64,000 nucleotides of DNA from Eshraghiella sp964405265 (GCA_964405265.1 CAYONC010000008.1:1-64000); one strand, 5' to 3'. Counted from the stretch's first letter, positions 36,120 to 44,845 are shown. Translations and numbers: made by a program. Notes: generated by a model not told the origin, from the sequence alone.

Positions 36120-36133
36120 TGGAAACGTTTCCA
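36120..36133 (+). promoter_or_regulatory. LacI-family operator
   Basis: TGGAAACGTTTCCA is a perfect 14-base palindrome with the central CG typical of LacI/GalR operators. It lies about 30 bases after the predicted start point, placed to block elongation or initiation. The operon's own LacI-type regulator (39496-40500) is the obvious candidate; CcpA is an alternative. Confidence 0.75.
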
Positions 36134-36178
36134 AAATTAAAAGAAAACCTAATAAAACAGAGGAGGTAATTTACAAGT

Positions 36179-37567
36179 ATGAAAAAGAGATTTTTATCAA
36201 TCGCTCTTGCTGGTGCTCTTGCAGTAACATCTTTAGTAGGATGTGCTAAGGATAACGGTGATTCAAATGCAACCACACCGGCAGGTGATGACAGCAACAA
36301 GACTGCAACAGGTTCGGTTTACTATCTTAACTTCAAGCCTGAGCAGGATCTTGCATGGCAGAGACTTGCAGAGATTTATACGGAGAAGACAGGAGTTAAG
36401 GTAACTGTTGTTACTGCTGCTTCAGGAACGTATGAATCAACACTTGCAGTTGAAATTGAGAAGGACAATGCTCCTACATTATTCCAGGTTAACGGACCTG
36501 TAGGTCTTGCAAGCTGGTCAGATTACTGCTATGACCTTAAGGACTCTGATGTATACAAACAGCTTACATCTGATTCATTCGCACTTAAGGACGGAGATGC
36601 AGTATTAGGTATCGGATATGTTATTGAATCATATGGTCTCATTACCAATACCAAGTTACTTAAGCAGGCAGGTTATACGACAGATGACATTAAGTCATTT
36701 GCTGACCTTAAGAAAGTTGCTGAAGACATTACGGCAAGAAGCGAAGAACTCGGATTCTCAGCATTTGCTTCAGCAGGTATGGACAGCTCATCAGACTGGA
36801 GATTTAAGACTCACTTAGCTAACCTTCCAATCTACTTTGAATACCAGGCAGACAAGATCAGCTCAACAGGAGCAATTAAGGGTACATACCTTGACAACTA
36901 CAAGGCTATCTGGGATCTTTACATCAACAACTCAACATGTGATCCGGAAGACCTTTCTGCTAAGACCGGAAATGATGCTGTATCTGATTTCGTAAATGAG
37001 AAGGCAGTATTCTATCAGAACGGTTCATGGGCATACAGTGATGTTAAGTCACTTGGCGATGACAACTTAAAGATGATTCCTATCTACATCGGTGTAGGTG
37101 ATGAAGCTAACCAGGGTCTCTGTACAGGTACAGAAAACTACTGGTGTGTTAACAAGAAAGCAAGCGATGATGACATTAAGGCAACACTTGCATTCATGAA
37201 CTGGTTAGTAACAGATGAGACAGCTACTTCAATCCTTGCAACAGCTCCGACTGACAAAGACGGAAACGCTATTACAAGAAAAGATGAAGACGGAAATGAC
37301 GTAGAGGTTGCATTTAACTGGGTAATCCCATTCAAGAACGCAGCTAAGTCTGATAACCTTTTTGTAAAGCAGGATACAGAATATACTAACAGCGGATATA
37401 CTCCTGTATCTTGGAACTTCACAACAATGCCTTCAGAAGCATGGAAGAATGGTGTAGGTGCAGCTTTAACAGCATATGCAGCAGACCAGACTGATGACAA
37501 CTGGGCTAAGGTTGTAAGTGCATTCGTAGACGGTTGGAAGATCGAATATGATGCAAGCCAGGAATAA
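36179..37567 (+). CDS. Sugar ABC transporter binding lipoprotein
   Basis: Family 1 extracellular solute-binding protein, 462 residues. A lipoprotein signal peptide ends at the lipobox LVGC (Cys22), followed by a Ser/Thr/Asp-rich linker. The rest is the two-lobed carbohydrate-binding fold (TEKTGVKVTVVTAAS; YENWCVNKKASDDDIKA region in the hinge; W-rich C terminus). Together with MalF/MalG-like permeases and MalQ it probably takes up maltodextrins. RBS GAGGAGG. Strong codon bias suggests high expression. A hairpin follows, which would keep the binding protein more abundant than the permeases. No ATPase gene is in the operon; a shared MsmX-type ATPase is likely. Confidence 0.88.
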   Translation: MKKRFLSIALAGALAVTSLVGCAKDNGDSNATTPAGDDSNKTATGSVYYLNFKPEQDLAWQRLAEIYTEKTGVKVTVVTAASGTYESTLAVEIEKDNAPTLFQVNGPVGLASWSDYCYDLKDSDVYKQLTSDSFALKDGDAVLGIGYVIESYGLITNTKLLKQAGYTTDDIKSFADLKKVAEDITARSEELGFSAFASAGMDSSSDWRFKTHLANLPIYFEYQADKISSTGAIKGTYLDNYKAIWDLYINNSTCDPEDLSAKTGNDAVSDFVNEKAVFYQNGSWAYSDVKSLGDDNLKMIPIYIGVGDEANQGLCTGTENYWCVNKKASDDDIKATLAFMNWLVTDETATSILATAPTDKDGNAITRKDEDGNDVEVAFNWVIPFKNAAKSDNLFVKQDTEYTNSGYTPVSWNFTTMPSEAWKNGVGAALTAYAADQTDDNWAKVVSAFVDGWKIEYDASQE

Positions 37568-37604
37568 TAATTTATATTGATGAATTAATTATTTGAAAGC
37601 CAAT

Positions 37605-37639
37605 AGGGACAGGCAGGTGACCTGCCTGTCCTGATTTTT
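37605..37639 (+). terminator. Intra-operon terminator or attenuating hairpin after the binding-protein gene
   Basis: GGACAGGCAGGT and ACCTGCCTGTCC (37607-37631) form a perfect 12-base stem with a one-base centre, followed by TGATTTTT. A smaller hairpin (ATCGGGCA/TGTCCGAT, 37678-37704) sits before the permease RBS. Confidence 0.8.
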
Positions 37640-37724
37640 GCCTAAAAACAGGAAATTTTACCGACATTAACTCTGAAATCGGGCATTTTAAGTTGATGTC
37701 CGATACATACACAGGAGGTATATA

Positions 37725-38603
37725 ATGGAAAAAGCCATAAGGAAATACTGGCCTTTCTTCGTGATTCCGACATTCGGTGCATTTGTAATAGGATTTATTG
37801 TTCCGTTCTGTCAGGGACTGTATCTTTCATTTTGCAAATTTACCACGGTAGGTAATGCGGAATGGGTAGGGTTGGATAATTATATTTATATTTTTAGAGA
37901 TGAAATTACAGGTTTTTCCGCACCGGGAGCATTTAAGGATGCGTTCTGGTTCACTACAAAGTTTGCGGTAGTATCAATTATTTTAATTAACGTATTTGCA
38001 TTTTTTCTTGCACTTGCACTTACTAAAGGCATTAAGGGAACCAATATCTTCAGAACGATATTCTTTATGCCTAACTTAATCGGCGGTGTCGTACTGGGCT
38101 ACATATGGAATAAGCTTATTAACGGCGTGCTCAGTTTATTAGGTGAACCGCTCTTAGCATTGAATTCAACTGCCGGGTACTGGGGACTTATAATTCTCAT
38201 GTGCTGGCAGCAGGTAGGATATATGATGATTATTTACATAGCGGGACTTCAGAGCGTTCCGGATTCAGTAATGGAAGCCTCTAAGATTGACGGGGCAAAC
38301 GGATGGCAGACGCTTATCAGAATTAAGCTGCCTATGGTAATGTCATCAGTAACAATTTGTGTATTTCTCACATTAACCAATTCATTCAAGTTATTTGACC
38401 AGAATATGGCGCTTACCAACGGACAGCCGTATTCTGATCCGACGGAAATGCTTGCATTGAACATTTACAACACGTTCTATGCACGAAGCGGAAAAGTATG
38501 GATGGGACGAGGACAGGCGAAAGCTGTTATCTTTACCATTGTGGTTGTGGTTCTTGCACTTGCACAGCTGCGTGCGACAAGATCTAAGGAGGTGCAGCAG
38601 TAA
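37725..38603 (+). CDS. Sugar ABC transporter permease, MalF-like
   Basis: 292 residues, six membrane helices. The EAA loop reads EASKIDGANGWQTLIRIKLPM, which docks with the ATPase (landmark residues EASKIDGANGWQTL). Early helix PFFVIPTFGAFVIGF. AGGAGG upstream. Forms the membrane channel with the next gene product; TAATG overlap of one base shows tight coupling. Confidence 0.9.
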   Translation: MEKAIRKYWPFFVIPTFGAFVIGFIVPFCQGLYLSFCKFTTVGNAEWVGLDNYIYIFRDEITGFSAPGAFKDAFWFTTKFAVVSIILINVFAFFLALALTKGIKGTNIFRTIFFMPNLIGGVVLGYIWNKLINGVLSLLGEPLLALNSTAGYWGLIILMCWQQVGYMMIIYIAGLQSVPDSVMEASKIDGANGWQTLIRIKLPMVMSSVTICVFLTLTNSFKLFDQNMALTNGQPYSDPTEMLALNIYNTFYARSGKVWMGRGQAKAVIFTIVVVVLALAQLRATRSKEVQQ

Positions 38604-39478
38604 TGGCAAAAGAAAAAGAAATAAAAGTTAAGAAGAAATTTAAATTCGGCAATTTTGCTCTGGGAGCATTCCTTACGGCACTCTCCGCTGCATACATATA
38701 CCCGATTTTCATGGTGCTTATTAACTCGTTTAAGGTTAAGGATGCACTTACAACTGACAGGGTATTTGAATTACCGACGGCAGAGACCTTCAACGGCTGG
38801 AAGAACTTTGATGCGGCAATAAGCACTAACGGATTTTTCAAGAGCTTCGGTTACAGTGTATTTATAACGGTATCTTCGGTACTTGCCATATGCGTGTTCT
38901 GTTCCATGTGTGCATGGTTCATTACCCGTGTTAAGAGTAAAATAACAAGTCTTATGTACTACCTGTTTGCTTTTTCCATGGTTGTACCTTTCCAGATGGT
39001 TATGCTTACCTTATCTAAGACGGCAAGTAAGATGCACCTTGATTCGCCATGGCTTATCTGGGTATTGTATTTGGGCTTCGGAGCCGGACTTGCGGTATTT
39101 ATGTTCGCCGGATTTATGAAGTCGGTTCCTCTTGAAATAGAAGAAGCGTCCATGATAGACGGATGCAACCCTCTCCAGACATTTTTCAAGGTTGTATTCC
39201 CTATCCTCAAGCCTACAATGGTTTCAGTTGCAATTCTTGAAGCAATGTGGGTATGGAATGACTATCTGCTCCCGTATCTTGTACTTGACAGGGCATTTAA
39301 GAAATATTCGACGCTTCCTATTCTTGTACAGAGTGCGTTTACCGGAAGCTACGGAAGACAGGAAATGGGTCCGATGTTTGCAAGCATGCTTTTGACGATT
39401 ATTCCGATTGTTATAGTATATATTGCAGGACAGAAGCATATTATTAAAGGTGTTGCGGCAGGTGCAGTTAAAGGCTAA
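38603..39478 (+). CDS. Sugar ABC transporter permease, MalG-like
   Basis: 291 residues, six membrane helices with the EAA loop EEASMIDGCNPLQTFFKVVFP (landmark EEASMIDGCNPLQTF). N-terminal basic stretch KEIKVKKKFK is cytoplasmic. Its ATG shares one base with the stop of the MalF-like gene. It is followed 17 bases later by the regulator. Confidence 0.9.
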   Translation: MAKEKEIKVKKKFKFGNFALGAFLTALSAAYIYPIFMVLINSFKVKDALTTDRVFELPTAETFNGWKNFDAAISTNGFFKSFGYSVFITVSSVLAICVFCSMCAWFITRVKSKITSLMYYLFAFSMVVPFQMVMLTLSKTASKMHLDSPWLIWVLYLGFGAGLAVFMFAGFMKSVPLEIEEASMIDGCNPLQTFFKVVFPILKPTMVSVAILEAMWVWNDYLLPYLVLDRAFKKYSTLPILVQSAFTGSYGRQEMGPMFASMLLTIIPIVIVYIAGQKHIIKGVAAGAVKG

Positions 39479-39495
39479 GCCGTATGAGGATTGCC

Positions 39496-40500
39496 ATGAC
39501 AATAAAAGATATTGCCAGGGAATCAGGATATTCCATTGGTACGGTATCTCGGGTAATTAATAATGCTCCCGGGGTATCTGCCAAGGCTAAGGATGCGGTA
39601 ATGAATGTTGTTTCCAAACACAGCTTCATACTTAACAGTAATGCCAAGCATCTGAAACAGCAGTCAAAGGACGGCATTGCAATAATCATCAAGGGAACTC
39701 ATAATATGCTGTTCGCCGAGATAGTTGAGCTTATGCAGGTACAGGTAAGGAAAAAAGGATATGCCTGTATGATGTATTACATAAGCGAGCTTGACAATGA
39801 AGTGGAGGAAGCCATACGCATATGCCACGAGAGGCGTCCTCTCGGAATATTATTCCTTGGGTGTAATCACGAATATTTCAGACAAAAGTTTAAGCATATT
39901 GCAGTTCCCTGCGTTCTTGTCGCAAGTGATGCAGAGGGGCTGCATTTTAAAAATCTCTCAAGCGTATGCACGGATGACTATGAGGCGGCAAAAAAGGTTA
40001 TAGAGCGTCTTGTGGAGCTGGGACATGAGAAAATCGGTATTTTGAGCGGAAAAACAAAAATATCACAGGTATCCGATAACCGGTACAGGGGTGCCGTTAA
40101 GGCATTGATGGAAAAGGGCTGTGTATATGATGAAAAAAAACAGCTTGTTGAGTCATATTTTACAATTCCGGCGGGGTATGTATCCATGAATATGCTGCTT
40201 GAAAAAATGCCGGATATTACGGCGGTTTTTGTAATGTCTGACGTTATGGCGATTGGTGCAATAAGAGCCATATGCGACAGAGGTCTCAGGGTACCGGAGG
40301 ATATATCCGTAATAGGATTTGACGGAGTGGAAATCGGTCAGTATATGAAGCCGAGATTAACCACTGTAAGACAGCAGAAAGAAAAAATAGCAGAAAGAAG
40401 CATAGAAATTCTCCTTGACTGTATAGAAAAAGGTTCCGAGGCGGTTTACGAAACCGAAGAATTCGGGCAGATAAAGGGAGAAAGTGTTATAACAAGATAA
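39496..40500 (+). CDS. LacI family transcriptional regulator
   Basis: 334 residues from ATG 39496, which gives the standard LacI N terminus MTIKDIARESGYSIGTVSRV and has ATGAGGA as RBS; an in-frame ATG lies at 39484. The helix-turn-helix (about 3-24) and hinge helix (SILNSNAKHLK-like region) are followed by a periplasmic-binding-like core (about 60-330; VIGFDGVEIGQYMKPRLTTVRQ, landmark VIGFDGVEIG). It probably controls this operon through the palindrome at 36120-36133, with a sugar as effector. Confidence 0.9.
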   Translation: MTIKDIARESGYSIGTVSRVINNAPGVSAKAKDAVMNVVSKHSFILNSNAKHLKQQSKDGIAIIIKGTHNMLFAEIVELMQVQVRKKGYACMMYYISELDNEVEEAIRICHERRPLGILFLGCNHEYFRQKFKHIAVPCVLVASDAEGLHFKNLSSVCTDDYEAAKKVIERLVELGHEKIGILSGKTKISQVSDNRYRGAVKALMEKGCVYDEKKQLVESYFTIPAGYVSMNMLLEKMPDITAVFVMSDVMAIGAIRAICDRGLRVPEDISVIGFDGVEIGQYMKPRLTTVRQQKEKIAERSIEILLDCIEKGSEAVYETEEFGQIKGESVITR

Positions 40501-40518
40501 GAAAAGGATGTGAATCTA

Positions 40519-42000
40519 TTGAGAAAAAGCGGTGTGTTAATGCATATATCGTCGCTTCCTTCCCCGCATGGGATTGGAAGTATGGGTGAGCCTGCCAGGA
40601 AATTTGTGGATTTCCTGAAAAAGTCGGGTCAGTCATACTGGCAGATTCTCCCGGTATGTCCGACGAGTTACGGAGATTCTCCGTATCAGTCTTTTTCAAC
40701 ATTTGCCGGGAATCCTTATTTTATAGATTTGGATGAATTATGCCATAACGGATTACTTATGCCGGATGAGTATGTTCATACGGACTGGGAAAGTACTCCT
40801 GACCGGGTAAATTACGAAATTTTATATTATAAGAGATACGATATATTAAGAAAAGCAGCAGCACGATTCATGAATAATCCATGGAATGAGTATTATTCAT
40901 TCTGTGAGGAAAACAACGAATGGCTGTATGATTATGCATTATTTATGGCACTAAAGGATGCCAACGGCGGAAGAGCATGGACGGAATGGGATGAGCCGTT
41001 GAAAATAAGGGATGGCAATGCACTTGATGAGGCGCGCAGGACTTATGCCGCAGACATTGAGTTCTGGAAAATAATGCAGTTTTTCTTTTTCAGACAGTGG
41101 AAGGCGTTGAGAAATTATGCCAATGAAAGAGGAATAGAGATAATAGGTGACCTTCCTATATATGTTGCTCTTGACAGTGTGGATGTATGGGCTAATCCTC
41201 ATCTGTTTCTGCTGGATGAAAGCCTTCGTCCGATAGATGTGGCAGGCTGCCCGCCGGATGGGTTTTCCGCTACGGGTCAGTTATGGGGCAATCCGCTGTT
41301 CAGATGGGATGTCATGGCCGGGGATGATTACAGATGGTGGGTAAGGCGTATAGGACACTCATGCAGTATATATAACGTCTTACGGATAGACCATTTCAGA
41401 GGCTTTGATTCATATTATGCAATACCTTACGGTTCTGACAATGCCATTAACGGAGAATGGCGAAAGGGTCCGGGAATTGATATTTTTAAAGCAGTTCAGA
41501 GACAGATAGGTGCTCAGAACATCATAGCAGAGGATTTGGGTTATCTTACGGATTCAGTGAGGGAACTTCTGAAGGAGAGTGGATTTCCGGGCATGAAGGT
41601 TCTGGAATTCGCATTTGACAGCAGGGACAGCAATAACAATGATTACCTTCCTCACAATTATCCTAAGTATTGTATAGCATATGCGGGAACACATGATAAT
41701 GACACCATATGCGGCTGGAAAAATACCGCGTCCCCGGAGGATATTGCGTATGCCAGGGAGTACATGGCATTGAGCGAAGACAGCTTCTGCTGGGACATGA
41801 TAAGAGAATTATGGAGTACGGTAGCGGATACTGTAATAATACAGGCACAGGATATTCTGTCCCTCGGAAGTGAGAGCAGGATGAATATTCCGTCCACGTT
41901 GGGCGGAAACTGGTCATGGAGAGCAGAAGAAGGTGCTTTTACGGAGGAAGTTGCCGGAAGGCTGTACAGACTTACCAAATTATACGGAAGATTAAACTGA
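40519..42000 (+). CDS. malQ: 4-alpha-glucanotransferase (amylomaltase)
   Basis: GH77 enzyme that transfers maltodextrin chains and releases glucose. About 493 residues. TTG 40519 (RSGVLMHISSLPSPHGIGS N terminus) has AAGGA about 10 bases upstream; GTG 40510 sits against that RBS. Family landmarks: SYWQILPVCPTSYGDSPYQ, IGDLPIYVALDSVDVWAN, the nucleophile Asp in RIDHFRGF, the acid Glu in IAEDLGYL, and AGTHDNDT. It completes the uptake operon: internalised maltodextrins are rearranged here, and the GlgC/GlgD pair elsewhere in the window can re-store glucose. Confidence 0.93.
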   Translation: MRKSGVLMHISSLPSPHGIGSMGEPARKFVDFLKKSGQSYWQILPVCPTSYGDSPYQSFSTFAGNPYFIDLDELCHNGLLMPDEYVHTDWESTPDRVNYEILYYKRYDILRKAAARFMNNPWNEYYSFCEENNEWLYDYALFMALKDANGGRAWTEWDEPLKIRDGNALDEARRTYAADIEFWKIMQFFFFRQWKALRNYANERGIEIIGDLPIYVALDSVDVWANPHLFLLDESLRPIDVAGCPPDGFSATGQLWGNPLFRWDVMAGDDYRWWVRRIGHSCSIYNVLRIDHFRGFDSYYAIPYGSDNAINGEWRKGPGIDIFKAVQRQIGAQNIIAEDLGYLTDSVRELLKESGFPGMKVLEFAFDSRDSNNNDYLPHNYPKYCIAYAGTHDNDTICGWKNTASPEDIAYAREYMALSEDSFCWDMIRELWSTVADTVIIQAQDILSLGSESRMNIPSTLGGNWSWRAEEGAFTEEVAGRLYRLTKLYGRLN

Positions 42001-42005
42001 ATGTG

Positions 42006-42038
42006 ACCGGCGGGTTCTTTTAGAGCCTGCCGGTTTTT
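42006..42038 (+). terminator. Terminator of the malQ operon, inside the 3' end of the opposite gene
   Basis: ACCGGCGGG (42006-42014) pairs with CCTGCCGGT (42026-42034, one G-U), then TTTTT. The stop codon of the convergent minus-strand gene is in its loop. Confidence 0.8.
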
Positions 42039-43864
42039 ACTTTGAGAATTCTATTTACGGACTCGTCAATTCTTTTGGTTGAAATTCGTCCCGTCTGCAC
42101 TGCGTGAAGCACAGCATTGCAGGCGGTTTGTAAATCTGACGGCATGAGAATTATGTCATTGCCGGCCTCGATGGCGAGAAGGGTGGATTCTTCGCAGGAA
42201 TAGTTATTTTTGATTGCACCCATATTCATTGCGTCCGTGATAATTATCCCGTTGTAACCCAGGTCATTACGAAGACATTCTGTTACCATTCTGTAAGAAA
42301 GCGTACAGGGAGTGTTATTTCCTAAAATTTTCGGTAGGGAAATATGGGATACCATGACAAAATCAACGCCGGATATCTCTGCGTCTGCAAACGGGATAAG
42401 CTCCGATTTGAGAAGTTCTTCATAGGATTTGTCGGTATATGCATATCCTTCATGGGTATCGCCTTCGGTGGAACCATGTCCCGGAAAATGTTTGTACGTG
42501 CTTAATATTCCGTTTTCATGAAGCCCGTCAGAAAATGCCCTTCCGTATTCTTTTACAACCTGAGGATCGCTGCCAAAAGAACGGTCTCCGATTACGGTAT
42601 TGGAAGGATTGGTAATTACATCCGTGTCAGGGGCAAAGTCAGTATTAAATCCGAGTTCACTCAGATATTTCCCGATTGTTCTGCCGGCGTTACGGGCTTC
42701 CTCTGATGACAGAAGCGATTGCATTGGTGAAACAAGAGGAACGCCGAAGGCAGGGTTGTTGCCGATGCGTGCCACTCTGCCGCCTTCTTCATCAACGCAC
42801 AGAAAAGGTTTAAGTCCGGTTGCAGCGAGTGACTGTTCTCCGGCAGAGGAAAGCAGTGCAACGGTCTGTTCCGGATCCGTCAGGTTTGAAGCAAAATATA
42901 TATAACCGCCTACGGAATAACCGCCTGTTTCGGCTTCGGGAGTTACAATGAACATCTGGCATATTTTTTCCGTCAGAGTCATTTCTGCAAGCTTCTGTTC
43001 AACCTCTGAATCATAGGTATTGTTTTTTCCAAAATAAGAATCAATTCCATCGGCTATACCTTCTGCGATAAGCAGACGGTAGGAATCTGTTGCCATTAGT
43101 TCATCCTCTTCAGGATTACTCATATAACCCATTTCCACTATTGTAACCGGAACATTGCACCAGTTTATTCCGCTCATGGTATCGGTTTCCCATACATATT
43201 CCCTGTTGCACCCGGTTTTTCCGCATAATTTATCAAGAATATTTTCAGAGAGGAACCGGCTTTTGGCATATAATCCTGAATTATACGGATTTTCCGGAGT
43301 CTGACATATTGTCATCGCTCCCTTTGCAGAGCTGTTTTCGGAACCGTTTGCATGGATTCTTATAAAAGCATCAGCACCGGCGTTATTTGCAATTTCTGCA
43401 CGTTCCGCATTACTGATGTTAACGTCATTGGACGTTCGTATCATTAACACCTCATAACCTCTTGAAATAAGTTCAGTCTGCAGCTTTAATGCAACCTGAA
43501 GCGTAAGCTCGTATTCAGGTATTCCCGTTGATACTCCCTGCGTTCCGCTTGCCACTTTGGTCTTCATTTCCGTTGAACCGGGACCTAACGGTTCTTTTCC
43601 GTTGTCTGCACTGCCCTGATGTCCGGCATCAATTACTACAAGCAGTTTCTTTTCCTCAGGGGTAGTAACTGATATTTCCGTATCGGGAACTGTTTCAGGG
43701 GACGTGTCTGCGATGTTTTCCCCGGTAGCTTTTTCCATATGCTCTTCAGTAGGAACCGGATGGGTATCCTCATCATAACGTATGGTGTACTTATTGCTGC
43801 TGCCACAGGCTGTCAGGGTAAGAATGATAATAACCGTAATTATTGTGGTATATAATTTTTTCAT
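42020..43864 (-). CDS. Lipoprotein fusing an amidase and a NagZ-like GH3 glucosaminidase
   Basis: 614 residues. The lipoprotein signal ends at LTAC (Cys20). The first domain (about 70-270) is an Amidase_3 module with VIDAGHQG, the GIPEYELTLQVA Glu, RIHANGS and TIVEMGYMSNPEE. The second (about 285-614) is a GH3 module: FLCVDEEGGRVAR, the NagZ histidine loop KHFPGHGSTEGDTHEG (Asp/His acid-base dyad) and the nucleophile ITDAMNMGAI. In Bacillus these activities are separate proteins (AmiE and NagZ) that together recycle peptidoglycan: the amidase strips the peptide before NagZ cuts. Here both sit on one surface protein. RBS AAGGCGG. Confidence 0.85.
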   Translation of the reverse strand: MKKLYTTIITVIIILTLTACGSSNKYTIRYDEDTHPVPTEEHMEKATGENIADTSPETVPDTEISVTTPEEKKLLVVIDAGHQGSADNGKEPLGPGSTEMKTKVASGTQGVSTGIPEYELTLQVALKLQTELISRGYEVLMIRTSNDVNISNAERAEIANNAGADAFIRIHANGSENSSAKGAMTICQTPENPYNSGLYAKSRFLSENILDKLCGKTGCNREYVWETDTMSGINWCNVPVTIVEMGYMSNPEEDELMATDSYRLLIAEGIADGIDSYFGKNNTYDSEVEQKLAEMTLTEKICQMFIVTPEAETGGYSVGGYIYFASNLTDPEQTVALLSSAGEQSLAATGLKPFLCVDEEGGRVARIGNNPAFGVPLVSPMQSLLSSEEARNAGRTIGKYLSELGFNTDFAPDTDVITNPSNTVIGDRSFGSDPQVVKEYGRAFSDGLHENGILSTYKHFPGHGSTEGDTHEGYAYTDKSYEELLKSELIPFADAEISGVDFVMVSHISLPKILGNNTPCTLSYRMVTECLRNDLGYNGIIITDAMNMGAIKNNYSCEESTLLAIEAGNDIILMPSDLQTACNAVLHAVQTGRISTKRIDESVNRILKVKTGRL

Positions 43865-43895
43865 TACAGTTTCCGCCTTTCGGGTTGATTACAAA

Positions 43896-43924
43896 AGTAT
43901 AACGCGTATATACGAAAATATCAA
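43896..43924 (-). promoter_or_regulatory. Sigma-A promoter of the amidase-GH3 gene, with palindromic spacer
   Basis: Minus strand: TTGATA, 17-base spacer, TATACT (both five of six). The spacer holds the palindrome CGTATATACG (43905-43914), a possible operator. Confidence 0.65.
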
Positions 43925-44134
43925 TTAGCGGAATTGTTACGGATAACTGATTACTTACAATCCGTCGCTTATTTCATTTGCTTTCATTCCGATTAATGAG
44001 TTTTTGCAAAGCAGTCCGTTCCATCACAAGAACCATTATTTCATCATATAATTAGATTTCCGTCTTTCCGGCAACAGTCTGAGCCGAGAACGTAAAGGAG
44101 TAAGTTCGGGACATTGAAAATTAACGGTATATTA
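43925..44134. other. Intergenic stretch with nothing recognised
   Basis: Between the two divergent genes 43864 and 44194 there are 329 bases without a gene. The left end holds the minus-strand promoter and the right end the spoVT hairpin. In the 210 bases in between I see no ORF with a ribosome-binding site, tRNA, riboswitch or terminator. Confidence 0.6.
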
Positions 44135-44184
44135 TCTCCTTTTTTACAAATACTATTTGCATAGTAAAAAATGTCAAAAGGAGA
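44135..44184 (+). promoter_or_regulatory. Hairpin covering the spoVT ribosome-binding site
   Basis: TCTCCTTTT (44135-44143) is a perfect complement of AAAAGGAGA (44176-44184), which is the spoVT Shine-Dalgarno. Inside, TACTAT and ATAGTA close a TTGC loop, and ACA/TGT pair between them. Confidence 0.65.
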
Positions 44185-44193
44185 AATTGATAT

Positions 44194-44736
44194 ATGAAAG
44201 CAACGGGAATTGTACGGCGTATAGACGATCTCGGCAGAATAGTAATTCCAAAAGAGATAAGACGAACGCTTCATGTCAGGGAAGGCGACCCAATGGAAAT
44301 ATATACGGATGATACCGGTAATGTGATTTTGAAAAAGTATTCTCCGGTAGGCGAACTTGGCAATTTTGCAAAGCAATATGCAGAAGCACTGGCACAGACG
44401 TCCGGAAACATCGTATGCATAACTGATCGTGAAAAAATAATTGCCGTGGCAGGAGGCATGAAAAAGGAACTGGCAGGTAAGGAAATAAGTATCGGGCTTG
44501 AAAAAATAATAAACGAAAGAAGCTGCGTGACGGCTGCCCGTGGTGATAAAAATTATGTAATGATAACAGGGGAAGATAATTTTTCATACCAGATAATATG
44601 TCCCATCATATGTGAAGGAGATGTTATCGGTTCTGTAATCATTGTATCGGGAAATGAAAAAAACGGGTTGGGAGAGGCAGAATATAAAATGGCCGGTTTT
44701 GCCGCACTGTTTCTCGGAAAACAGATGGAATTATGA
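44194..44736 (+). CDS. spoVT: Stage V sporulation protein T (AbrB family regulator)
   Basis: 180 residues. The N-terminal swapped-hairpin AbrB domain reads MKATGIVRRIDDLGRIVIPK and continues through RTLHVREGDPMEIY; the C-terminal domain is GAF-like (about 55-178, CITDREKIIAVAGG). Length and both domains match SpoVT, the forespore regulator that adjusts sigma-G genes. The start lies 9 bases after a strong SD that is buried in a hairpin. I see no clear sigma-G or sigma-A promoter. Confidence 0.93.
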   Translation: MKATGIVRRIDDLGRIVIPKEIRRTLHVREGDPMEIYTDDTGNVILKKYSPVGELGNFAKQYAEALAQTSGNIVCITDREKIIAVAGGMKKELAGKEISIGLEKIINERSCVTAARGDKNYVMITGEDNFSYQIICPIICEGDVIGSVIIVSGNEKNGLGEAEYKMAGFAALFLGKQMEL

Positions 44737-44766
44737 AAAAACGGCGTTCTAAGATAAAGAACGCCG
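44735..44766 (-). terminator. Hairpin after spoVT with a T tract only on the minus strand
   Basis: CGGCGTTCT (44742-44750) and AGAACGCCG (44758-44766) form a 9-base stem. On the plus strand the right arm is followed by GAAAAAC, not T. On the minus strand the hairpin is followed by TTTTTT, so it looks like a terminator for leftward transcription. It may still protect the spoVT 3' end. Confidence 0.5.
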
Positions 44767-44773
44767 GAAAAAC

Positions 44774-44802
44774 TTGACTTAATCATGTTAATGCCCTATA
44801 AT
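44774..44802 (+). promoter_or_regulatory. Sigma-A promoter of the TrpXYZ-like operon
   Basis: TTGACT (44774-44779), 17-base spacer, TATAAT (44797-44802). A dyad TTTAAAG...CTTTAAA (44805-44811 and 44819-44825) covers the predicted start point and could bind a repressor. The 5' leader is about 37 bases, too short for a T-box. Confidence 0.8.
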
Positions 44803-44845
44803 ACTTTAAAGTGTTAAACTTTAAACAAAAAGGAGATACAACAAT

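Noticed and set aside
43998..44057. 19-codon ORF in the spoVT upstream region
   Set aside because: No Shine-Dalgarno and no supporting features.
44129..44166. Sigma-G promoter of spoVT (CATAGTA at 44160-44166)
   Set aside because: No GNATR-like -35 at 17-18 bases; the sequence is part of the hairpin.
44803..44845. T-box riboswitch before the TrpX-like gene
   Set aside because: The predicted leader is under 45 bases, far too short, and has no specifier loop.
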